DNA of 21,524 nt from JANRKT01 sp033763355. Lineage in GTDB: Bacteria > Bacteroidota > Bacteroidia > Chitinophagales > Chitinophagaceae. This document shows, piece by piece, positions 13,685-20,849 of the stretch. The stretch is from the NCBI GenBank assembly GCA_033763355.1, contig JANRKT010000060.1, forward strand, positions 1 through 21,524, given 5' to 3'. Within the stretch, counting starts at the first letter, position 1. Every line of letters starts with the position of its first letter. Below the pieces are notes generated by a model. It ran no database searches and had not been told where the DNA came from. It saw only the letters and a program-made list of their open reading frames with translations. The translations under genes and the position numbers were made by a program.

Positions 13685-15046
13685 GTGAAGAAATTTCTGC
13701 TGCTTCCTGTTTTATTTCTTGTTTTTTATAATGTATCTGCTCAGGGCGATTCAATAGACATTAATTCCTTTAACCGCTACTATGAAAAAAGCATTGATAA
13801 ACTGCGGGAACTTGTTGCAGTAAAGCGCAGCGTAGGCTTCGACTGTAATTATTACAAAGGATACGATTATAAAAGCGAAATTCTTAAACTCATCCGGAAG
13901 TTTGAAAACGAATTTAATGAGAATGCCGGTAAATATAAAAACAGGAACCGGGCAGATCACGTAGCCATCATTTTTTACAGTGCAGAAACAGACACATTGA
14001 GAATATGGCTTTTCCGTAACAACCGTATTTATTACCACTTCAGCCTTACTACAAAGCAACAACTGGCCGATGCAGAGTTACAGTTGCGGCAGGCTTTGGG
14101 TGTGGATGAACTGAGGGCTGCCCGTTCGCCGTACCTACGAGGCGGGGAAACAAGAAATACTGTTTCAGCTAAAACATCCCCTGATGTTGCCATTAATACG
14201 GCCACAAGCATTTTGCTTCCGGCCGCAATCAGGAAAGGTCTCCATCAGCTTCATCACTTAATCATTATCCCCGAGTATAATATCGGCCAGTTCCCTTTCG
14301 GTATCCTTAAACCCTATAAAGAAAATTCATTTCTTATTGACAGCACGTCCATTTCCTTTGCACCGCATCTCTGCAACCTTGCAATGGTTGATGATGATAA
14401 AGAAAGACTGTTCAGGAGAAAGAACAGTTTTCATACAGAACGTCCGCTTATAGTGGGCAACCCGTCTTATTATGCAGGCGGAGAAATTGTTTTTCCATCT
14501 TTGCCCGGCGCTGAGGAAGAAGCCCGTACAATTGCACAACTGATGCGTACAAATGCCATTACCGGTAAAGAGGCTACTGCAGGTAAAATTATTGCCGCAA
14601 GCATGCAGGCTGATTTTTTGTATTTCGCTACACATGGTTTTTTTGATTTTGAAAAATTACTTAAGGGAAGTTTTCTTGCTTTTACCCCTGATGGTTCAAT
14701 TCCAAACGGGTTCTGGACAGCAGATTCCATTCAGCGTGTTAAATTAAAAGCAGACCTGGCTGTACTCAGTGCATGCCAGACGGGTGTTGGTAAAATTTAT
14801 GAAGGTGGGTTTATTGGTATTGGCAGGTCATTTTATATTGCAGGAGTTGATAACACCGTAATAAGCCTTTGGTCGGTGAATGATGAAAGTACCAAAAACC
14901 TGATGGTAATGTTTATGAACCAGCTTCAGCAACCGGATTATTTTTTCCCGGCAAGCCATTTGAGAAAAGCCATACTTGAGTACAAACGGAAGGACAATAC
15001 ACTTGCTCATTGGGCGCCATTTATGGTGTTTGGGTTTACGTATTGA
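13685..15046 (+). CDS. Exported CHAT-domain (caspase-like) protease
   Basis: A 453-residue protein with signal peptide MKKFLLLPVLFLVFYNVSA and a CHAT domain (clan CD, caspase/separase-like) covering most of the rest, about 95-453. Segments of the fold are LIIIPEYNIGQFPFGIL, RPLIVGNPSYY, YFATHGFF with catalytic H317, VLSACQTGVG with catalytic C364, and the end WAPFMVFGF. CHAT proteins usually carry long TPR arrays before the protease; here only a short charged N-terminal segment (about 20-90) is present, so target selection must differ. The start is GTG 13685; the ATG at 13683 is out of frame and immediately stops. TAACTTTA (13658-13665) is a near-consensus -7 box. The function is unknown; periplasmic or surface location is inferred from the signal peptide. 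Confidence 0.9.
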   Translation: MKKFLLLPVLFLVFYNVSAQGDSIDINSFNRYYEKSIDKLRELVAVKRSVGFDCNYYKGYDYKSEILKLIRKFENEFNENAGKYKNRNRADHVAIIFYSAETDTLRIWLFRNNRIYYHFSLTTKQQLADAELQLRQALGVDELRAARSPYLRGGETRNTVSAKTSPDVAINTATSILLPAAIRKGLHQLHHLIIIPEYNIGQFPFGILKPYKENSFLIDSTSISFAPHLCNLAMVDDDKERLFRRKNSFHTERPLIVGNPSYYAGGEIVFPSLPGAEEEARTIAQLMRTNAITGKEATAGKIIAASMQADFLYFATHGFFDFEKLLKGSFLAFTPDGSIPNGFWTADSIQRVKLKADLAVLSACQTGVGKIYEGGFIGIGRSFYIAGVDNTVISLWSVNDESTKNLMVMFMNQLQQPDYFFPASHLRKAILEYKRKDNTLAHWAPFMVFGFTY

Positions 15047-15064
15047 TTCCAATTGAATCAATAC
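15040..15064. terminator. Hairpin between convergent CHAT and DNA glycosylase genes
   Basis: GTATTGATTC-CAATT-GAATCAATAC is a perfect 10-bp stem with a 5-base loop covering the CHAT stop codon and ending 7 bases before the convergent glycosylase stop. It is a likely bidirectional terminator. Confidence 0.6.
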
Positions 15065-15070
15065 ATTCAT

Positions 15071-15679
15071 TTATTCATCAGGCACATTATCCTTCCACCG
15101 CCACAAATACATACATGCGTAGGTACGGTAAGGGGCCCATTGCTCTGATGTGCGCAAAATTTCTTTGCGCAACTTGTTTTTGCTCTTTGTTTTTATCCCA
15201 TATAAACCAACTACTGCCTGGCGCAGGCCCAGGTCGTCAATGGCAAACACATCCTCCCTGCCCAATGTAAACATCAGTATCATTTCAACAGTCCATCTAC
15301 CCACGCCTTTTATTTTTGTAAGCAATGCAATGAGTTCTTCATTGCTCATCTTATGCAGTTGCCCGTCTTCTAATTTTTCTTCCATAAAAAACCGGCAGAT
15401 GTTGTGCACATAAGCAGCCTTGGCATTGGAAAGGCCGATACCCCGCAGCGTTTCAAAAGGGGTATCAAGTATTTCCTGCAACGAAGGGTCTTTCCCGTTG
15501 TATAAATCCATAAACCGTTTATGAAAAACCCTTGCCACTTTGGTAGAAAGCTGCTGGCTCATAATGGAACTGCAGAGGTGTAAATAAATCCTGTTCCTTT
15601 TTTGCAGCTTCATTTCGCCATGCTGTTTAATCAGTTTTTTCAGTTCCTTATCCCTGTTCAGGTGTTTAATGTAATGCAT
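15071..15679 (-). CDS. AlkA-type DNA-3-methyladenine glycosylase (HhH-GPD)
   Basis: A base-excision repair glycosylase that removes alkylated purines. The helix-hairpin-helix is KIKGVGRWTVEMI (122-134) and the catalytic Asp is D149 in DVFAIDDLGLRQAV, the AlkA/HhH-GPD pattern. The C-terminal WAPYRTYACMYLWRW is characteristic of the AlkA group, and there are no Fe-S cysteines, unlike EndoIII or MutY. At 202 residues it is the short bacterial AlkA form without the E. coli N-terminal domain. An upstream ATG at 15721 would add 14 weakly plausible residues (KKLLSSAGG...); 15679 is preferred because MHYIKHLNRDKELKKLI looks like a natural family start. It is divergent from the metallophosphatase gene, sharing the short gap 15680-15798. 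Confidence 0.88.
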   Translation of the reverse strand: MHYIKHLNRDKELKKLIKQHGEMKLQKRNRIYLHLCSSIMSQQLSTKVARVFHKRFMDLYNGKDPSLQEILDTPFETLRGIGLSNAKAAYVHNICRFFMEEKLEDGQLHKMSNEELIALLTKIKGVGRWTVEMILMFTLGREDVFAIDDLGLRQAVVGLYGIKTKSKNKLRKEILRTSEQWAPYRTYACMYLWRWKDNVPDE

Positions 15680-15798
15680 GATTAAAGATAATCCTCCTGC
15701 GCTGCTTAACAATTTCTTCATTATTTATTAATGGTTTGATGATATGATTTCCACAGCTTATTAACGTTTTTCTTTCAACCTTTGTAAAACCTTTACGC

Positions 15799-16656
15799 CT
15801 GAAAACACATTTTAAAACAATCATCCTTTCTGATCTCCATCTCGGAATCAAGGACTCCCATGTAAGGGAAGTGGTTCATTTTCTCAAGCACCACAGCTGC
15901 GATAAACTAATACTCAACGGTGACATTATTGATGGCTGGCAGCTCCGCAAATCGGGCAAGTGGAAAAAAAAGCATACTTCTTTTTTCAAGCTCGTAATGA
16001 AATGGCTTTCGAATACTGACACCACTGTTATTTACCTGCGGGGCAATCACGACGATTTTCTTGATGAAGTATTGCCACTTGAACTGGGAAATTTTTCTAT
16101 ACAGCGCTACCATATCCACGAATCATCAGGAAAAAAATACTTTGTGGTGCATGGCGATATTTTTGATACGGTTACCACCAACCTGAAATGGATTGCAAAA
16201 CTGGGTGATGTGGGTTATACTTTTTTGCTGTGGCTTAACAGGCATTACAATAATTATCGCCGCAGAAAGGGGCTTCCTTACTATTCTCTGTCTCAGGTAG
16301 TAAAACATAAAGTGAAACAGGCGGTATCCTTTATTTCTGATTTTGAAAAAGAGCTGTGCGCTGTAGCCAAAAATGAAAAATGCGATGGGGTGATCTGCGG
16401 GCATATACACCATGCCGCCAATAAAATGGTAGATGGCATTCATTACCTCAACAGCGGGGATTGGGTGGAAACATTAAGCGCTGTAGTAGAAACAGCCGAA
16501 GGGGAATGGAAAGTACTCTATTACCAGGAATGGTTAAAGGAAGGCGGAAATGAATTAAGTGAAAGTGTAAAGCATTTTTTTAAAGACAAAGCGGATGAAT
16601 GGGAAGAAGAACATGAATTACAGCAGTTACAGTTGCTGAATTTACCCCTTCGCTGA
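15799..16656 (+). CDS. LpxH-like metallophosphoesterase (UDP-2,3-diacylglucosamine diphosphatase family), non-ATG start
   Basis: A calcineurin-like metallophosphatase, similar to the UDP-2,3-diacylglucosamine diphosphatase family of lipid A synthesis. All metal motifs are visible when read from CTG 15799: SDLHLG (D12, H14), LNGDIID (D42), RGNHDD (N83, H84), VVHGD (H118) and GHIHH (H202, H204). The first conventional start codon, GTG 15871, would delete SDLHLG and its two metal ligands. The frame is open back to 15748 with no ATG, GTG or TTG, and CTG 15799 gives a family-like N-terminus (KTHFKTIILSDLHLG). So either CTG (or another rare codon such as ATT 15760) is used or the start has mutated. 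The 285-residue length is normal. A glycosyltransferase gene follows after 22 bases. Confidence 0.8.
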   Translation: MKTHFKTIILSDLHLGIKDSHVREVVHFLKHHSCDKLILNGDIIDGWQLRKSGKWKKKHTSFFKLVMKWLSNTDTTVIYLRGNHDDFLDEVLPLELGNFSIQRYHIHESSGKKYFVVHGDIFDTVTTNLKWIAKLGDVGYTFLLWLNRHYNNYRRRKGLPYYSLSQVVKHKVKQAVSFISDFEKELCAVAKNEKCDGVICGHIHHAANKMVDGIHYLNSGDWVETLSAVVETAEGEWKVLYYQEWLKEGGNELSESVKHFFKDKADEWEEEHELQQLQLLNLPLR

Positions 16657-16678
16657 TGCAATGTGCAACTAACCCTTT

Positions 16679-17848
16679 ATGAATAGCAAAAACTTTATCC
16701 TGATGGTGCAGGGTGAAGGCCGAGGCCACCTCACCCAGGCTATTGCTGCATATGAAATACTGATCCGGCAAGGCCATACTGTAAGCTGTGTTATTGCCGG
16801 AAGCAGCAGCAGGAGGGAACTGCCCGGTTTTTTTTACAGGAAAATCAAAGCCCCCATTGTTACAGTATGCAGCCCGAATTTTGTAACAGATAAAAAGAAT
16901 AAATCCATCCGCGTAGGGAAAAGCATTTTTAAAAACCTGCTGTCTGTTTTTAAATTCAGGAAAAGCCTTGGCATCATTCATAAGCTGGTTAAGTTTCACC
17001 GGCCGGATGTGGTGATTAATTTTTATGAACCGCTTGCGGGTATTTACGCAGTATCGCACAGGCATAGTTTTAAGCTGGTCTCTGTCGGCCATCAATACAT
17101 TTACCTGCACCGAGATTTCGTTTTTCCGGAAGAAAAGTGGCTGCAGCAACAATCCGTTATCAATTACAGCAGGATGACTGCTTTAGGTTCTGACTTCATA
17201 CTTGCTTTATCTTTTTACCAGTTGCCTCAGGCAAGAAATAAGAAGTTAATTATTTCTCCACCCCTTCTGCGCAGGGAGATATTTGATTTGCCTGTTACAC
17301 AGGAAAACTTTCTGCTTGTTTACCTGGTTAACAGCGGGTACATGAGAGAAATTACCGCATGGCATCAACAACATCCTGAAGAAAGGCTACACTGTTTTAC
17401 AGACTGCAAAGAAGTGAAAGAAAAATACAACGGTGAGTGGAGGGTGGATGAAACATTAACATTTCACTCACTGGATGATAAAAAATTTCTTGCCCTGCTG
17501 GGGGGTTGCAAAGGACTGGTATGCACCGCAGGCTTTGAATCGGTTTGCGAAGCCATGTATTTGGGAAAGCCCGTTATGATGGTACCGGTAGAGGGGCATT
17601 TTGAACAATACTGCAATGCAAGGGATGCACACAAAGCAGGAGCGGGCATACACGATGAATCATTCAGGCTGAAAAAATTTCTTGATTACATACCTTTTCA
17701 CTACAACAAGAACTTGTCGTACAGGAAATGGGTGGAAGGAATTGAACGGGTTTTGATTAACGCCATTGAACAGGTAACGGGTGAATACGGACCCGCAGCG
17801 CCGCCGGTTAAACCTCCCCGTATTGAAGTGCTGAGAAAAGTCAGCTAA
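16679..17848 (+). CDS. MurG/GT28-like glycosyltransferase
   Basis: A 389-residue GT-B fold glycosyltransferase. The N-terminal glycine-rich loop is MVQGEGRGHLTQAIAAYE (9-26), as in MurG-type acceptors, and the C-terminal nucleotide-sugar site is VCTAGFESVCEAMYLGKPVMMVPVEGHFEQYCNA (281-314). The N-terminal hydrophobic strand is not a signal peptide; a peripheral membrane location is likely. The gene follows the LpxH-like phosphatase by 22 bases on the same strand; that pairing suggests a shared envelope lipid or glycolipid pathway. Specific substrates cannot be read from the sequence. No Shine-Dalgarno precedes ATG 16679. The last 8 bases overlap the end of cysS on the other strand. Confidence 0.82.
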   Translation: MNSKNFILMVQGEGRGHLTQAIAAYEILIRQGHTVSCVIAGSSSRRELPGFFYRKIKAPIVTVCSPNFVTDKKNKSIRVGKSIFKNLLSVFKFRKSLGIIHKLVKFHRPDVVINFYEPLAGIYAVSHRHSFKLVSVGHQYIYLHRDFVFPEEKWLQQQSVINYSRMTALGSDFILALSFYQLPQARNKKLIISPPLLRREIFDLPVTQENFLLVYLVNSGYMREITAWHQQHPEERLHCFTDCKEVKEKYNGEWRVDETLTFHSLDDKKFLALLGGCKGLVCTAGFESVCEAMYLGKPVMMVPVEGHFEQYCNARDAHKAGAGIHDESFRLKKFLDYIPFHYNKNLSYRKWVEGIERVLINAIEQVTGEYGPAAPPVKPPRIEVLRKVS

Positions 17849-19346
17849 GCGTCCAGCTTATATTCCCGTCTTTCTCATCTTTCAGTAATATCCCCAGCTG
17901 CTGCAACTGGTTCCTGATCTTATCAGAAGTAACATAATCTTTTTTGGCCTTCGCTTCTTTTCTCATATCAATCAGCAATTGCAATACGCCGTCTAACTTC
18001 CCGTCATCAGCAGCTTTATCGTCCTTCATCCCGAATATGTCAATCAAAAAAGTTTTGAATTGTTTTTGCAATAATTCAAATGTTGGCCTGCTTAATGCCG
18101 CAGCAGGTATGTGGCCGTCTTTTATTGAATTAATTACCGGCGCCAGTTCAAACATATTAGCCAGTACTTTGGCTGTATTAAAATCATCGCACATGAACTC
18201 TTCAAATTCAGCTATGAACTTTAAACACTTCGCTTCAAGTTCTTCATCTTGCGCCTTATCACCTGTACCTTGTAACTTTTGCAGGGTTTCATATGCGTCC
18301 CACAGCCTTTTCAATCCCTTCTCTGCTGCATGCAAAGCTTCATTGCTGAAATCAAGCGTACTGCGGTAATGGGTTTGAAGGATAAAGAAACGGATGGTCA
18401 TGGGGCTGTAAGCCTGCTGCAGCATAGGATGGTTGCCACTGAACAATTCACTCAGCTTGATTACATTGTTGTAACTCTTGCCCATCTTCTTCCCGTTAAT
18501 GGTGATCATGTTATTGTGCAGCCAGTAACGGGCGGGAATTTTATGATGGCATACAGCGCTTTGTGCAATCTCACATTCATGATGGGGGAACTGAAGGTCC
18601 ATACCGCCGCCATGTATATCAAATTCTTCTCCAAGGTATTTAGTGCTCATGGCAGAACATTCAATATGCCATCCGGGGAAACCAATACCCCAGGGGCTTT
18701 GCCAGCGCATAATATGTTCAGGGGCGGCATTCTTCCACAATGCAAAATCTGATTTGTTTCTCTTTTCATCCTGGCTTTCCAGTTCACGTGTGGTTTCTAA
18801 TTGTTCATCCAGCACCCTTCCGCTTAATATTCCGTAATCCATTCCCTTCTTTGCAAAATCATGATGGTATTTTTCTACATCAAAATATACTGACCCGTTC
18901 ACCACGTAAGCATAACCATCTGCGATGATCTTTTCAATCATCACAATCTGCTCAACAATGTGCCCCGTAGCGGTGGGCTCAATGGTAGGGTCAAGGTTAT
19001 TAAATTGCCGCATGGCCCAATGGAAAAGATTGGTATATTTCTGCACCAGTTCCATGGGTTCTAATTTTTCAAGCACCGCTTTTTTTGAAATCTTGTCTTC
19101 TGCTTCCCTGCCCTCTTCTTCAAAATGCCCCGCATCTGTAATGTTGCGTACATAGCGCACTTTATAACCCAGGTGCAAAAGAAAGCGGTAAATAATATCA
19201 AAGGTGATGAAAGGCCTTGCATGGCCAAGGTGGCTTTCGCCGCTTACGGTCGGGCCGCAAACATACATCCCCGCATGGCCGGGAGTGATTGAATTAAAAA
19301 CTTCTTTCTGTCTGGTCAGCGAATTATAAACCTTAAGCTCGGGCAT
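17841..19346 (-). CDS. cysS: Cysteinyl-tRNA synthetase
   Basis: Class I aminoacyl-tRNA synthetase charging tRNA-Cys. The HIGH motif is HLGH (39-42) within CGPTVSGESHLGHARPF; the KMSKS motif is KMGKS (287-291). The zinc ligands of the family are present with standard spacing: C30, C230 (WHIECSAMS), H255 and E259 (FPHHECE). The anticodon-binding helical domain and the C-terminal RNQLQQLGILLKDEKDG complete the enzyme at 501 residues, slightly longer than the E. coli protein. ATG 19346 is chosen over 19373 because MPELKVYNSLTRQKE is the usual start and the upstream ATG overlaps a -7 box. The coding end overlaps the convergent glycosyltransferase gene by 8 bases. Confidence 0.96.
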   Translation of the reverse strand: MPELKVYNSLTRQKEVFNSITPGHAGMYVCGPTVSGESHLGHARPFITFDIIYRFLLHLGYKVRYVRNITDAGHFEEEGREAEDKISKKAVLEKLEPMELVQKYTNLFHWAMRQFNNLDPTIEPTATGHIVEQIVMIEKIIADGYAYVVNGSVYFDVEKYHHDFAKKGMDYGILSGRVLDEQLETTRELESQDEKRNKSDFALWKNAAPEHIMRWQSPWGIGFPGWHIECSAMSTKYLGEEFDIHGGGMDLQFPHHECEIAQSAVCHHKIPARYWLHNNMITINGKKMGKSYNNVIKLSELFSGNHPMLQQAYSPMTIRFFILQTHYRSTLDFSNEALHAAEKGLKRLWDAYETLQKLQGTGDKAQDEELEAKCLKFIAEFEEFMCDDFNTAKVLANMFELAPVINSIKDGHIPAAALSRPTFELLQKQFKTFLIDIFGMKDDKAADDGKLDGVLQLLIDMRKEAKAKKDYVTSDKIRNQLQQLGILLKDEKDGNISWTLS

Positions 19347-19370
19347 AGTATTTCGGTAAATGAAGATGGA

Positions 19371-19378
19371 CAAAGATA
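19371..19378 (-). promoter_or_regulatory. -7 box of cysS
   Basis: On the - strand the sequence reads TATCTTTG, an exact TAnnTTTG match identical to the obg box, ending 24 bases before ATG 19346. A TTG lies 15 bases further upstream, a short spacing for a -33 element. Confidence 0.45.
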
Positions 19379-19450
19379 GCTGGATACTTGTTACAAGTTA
19401 CCGGTCAGCCGGCGGGTATTGATTAACATTAACGAAAAGTGGTTAAAGAT

Positions 19451-20623
19451 TTATTTCTGTTTTGGCTCAGCCGTATTCAGTTCCAGGTCTGCCACCAGCC
19501 CCATGTGGTCGGAAAGCCTGCGGGTAATGCGGTGAAACTGCTTCACCCCGAAAGCCGGATCAGCAAAAATATAATCAATGCGCAAAGTGGGCAGATAGCT
19601 TAATACCCTTGAAGACCCGCTGGCAAAGGTTTTACCAAGGCCCCAATTCTTTTGCAGGAATGCGTCTTTAAGATTACCCTTTACTTTAAAATAAGTGTAG
19701 GAGTTGGGTACATCGTTCAGGTCGCCGCAAACAATAACAGGGAAAGGGCTTTCATCAATTTTTTTTCTTATAAAATCAGCCTGTTTGCCCCGCAGTGAAA
19801 AAGCCTGTCTCATTTTACGGAAAATGCTTTTGGATGCCACCAGCCCGGAATCTTCCTGGTCTTTAATTTTCCGCAGGTCAGTATAGTCCTTTCTTAAAAA
19901 ACCAAAAGATTGCAAATGCGAACTGAAAAAACGGATGGTGTCATTCTTAAACAACACATCCGCTGTTACGAGGCTTTCAACAGTTTTGGGCTTTACATCC
20001 GGGTATTTTGTTATTGCCGAAGCAACAACCGGGTATTTTGAAAAGATGGCCGTGCCGCTGTGAAATTCTTTTCGCTGTGTGTAATCATTGGAAAAAACGT
20101 GGTAAGGATAGCCCAGTTCTTTTTTAAAAATTTCAATATTGTTTGCAGCACGGCGGTTGGTAGAAGTATAAAATTCCTGGAAACAGATTACATCCGGATT
20201 GTGCAGTTGTATTTCATCAAGTATAGCCTGTTCGTTGATGTTCACCCCCGGGTCAAAAACTTCTGCATAATAAGGAACAAACCGCCTTACATTCCATGTC
20301 ATTACCCGCAACTGGTTGTCCGGTTTATCTTTTTTAAATTCAATTGCCGTAAAATGAATGCCCAGCAGCGCTGCATTGTTTTTCCAGCCCGTGAGCAAAG
20401 CAGCAAGCGAAAGAAAAAACCATTTTTTTTTGACGGCCAGCCAGAAAATTAAAAACAAGAACAGCAGCAAAAGCAAAAAGGGAAAGATCAACCCCATAAA
20501 TCCTACAAACCACCATTGGGAAGGATGAAGAAACGGGGTAATGCAGGCTATAAGGTAAAGAACAACAACAATAATGTGGGTGTAAACAAAAAACCGTTTT
20601 GTAAGCCTCCGCAAAAACTGCAT
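19451..20623 (-). CDS. Membrane-anchored endonuclease/exonuclease/phosphatase (EEP) family protein
   Basis: A 390-residue protein with about three N-terminal membrane helices (14-33, 38-62, 67-80) followed by an EEP (DNase I/APE1/Mg-dependent phosphatase) domain from about 105. All catalytic positions are present: MTWNVRRF (N111), CFQEF (E150), SSHLQS (H236), CGDLNDVPNS (D301, N303), RIDYIFAD (D350) and LSDHMGL (S371, D372, H373). The substrate could be a phosphodiester such as a sphingomyelin-like lipid, or nucleic acid; the sequence does not decide. It lies between cysS and the rhomboid gene on the same strand, a gene order I associate with Bacteroidota. GGTAA-AAT-TTACC (20625-20636) sits directly before the ATG and could mask the ribosome site. 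Confidence 0.9.
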   Translation of the reverse strand: MQFLRRLTKRFFVYTHIIVVVLYLIACITPFLHPSQWWFVGFMGLIFPFLLLLLFLFLIFWLAVKKKWFFLSLAALLTGWKNNAALLGIHFTAIEFKKDKPDNQLRVMTWNVRRFVPYYAEVFDPGVNINEQAILDEIQLHNPDVICFQEFYTSTNRRAANNIEIFKKELGYPYHVFSNDYTQRKEFHSGTAIFSKYPVVASAITKYPDVKPKTVESLVTADVLFKNDTIRFFSSHLQSFGFLRKDYTDLRKIKDQEDSGLVASKSIFRKMRQAFSLRGKQADFIRKKIDESPFPVIVCGDLNDVPNSYTYFKVKGNLKDAFLQKNWGLGKTFASGSSRVLSYLPTLRIDYIFADPAFGVKQFHRITRRLSDHMGLVADLELNTAEPKQK

Positions 20624-20697
20624 AGGTAAAATTACCCCGCTTTTTTATAAAATTCAACAGGGTATGAATAAAACAAACAAGACTTTAAAAGTACACT

Positions 20698-20727
20698 GTC
20701 ATTGGCGGCGGCAACGCCGCCAATGAC
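20698..20727. repeat. 13-bp perfect hairpin with GCAA tetraloop
   Basis: GTCATTGGCGGCG (20698-20710) pairs fully with CGCCGCCAATGAC (20715-20727) around the GNRA-type loop GCAA. It sits about 10 bases from the second GTTGGYG hairpin, in the 226-base gap between the rhomboid and EEP genes. As RNA it would be extremely stable. Confidence 0.75.
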
Positions 20728-20736
20728 TATCTGCCA

Positions 20737-20758
20737 GCGTTGGTGTCCCCACCAACGC
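20737..20758. repeat. GTTGGYG hairpin repeat, copy B
   Basis: GCGTTGGTG-TCCC-CACCAACGC is a perfect 9-bp stem. It matches copy A (13605-13628) in the core and in the TCCC loop, and differs by three paired changes that keep the stem. Confidence 0.75.
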
Positions 20759-20849
20759 ATGATGTATTTTTAAATCTAAATGGTATAAACCTGATTGGGA
20801 AACCATTATATCAATGGATTGTTTTTGGGGGAAATAAGAAAGAAGGGAA

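Noticed and set aside
14118..14152. G/C-rich stretch with CGTACCTACG in the CHAT gene as another in-frame palindrome
   Set aside because: The arms do not form a convincing stem and no second copy was found.
17944..18752. Long + strand ORFs opposite cysS
   Set aside because: They are antisense shadows of a clearly conserved cysS gene.
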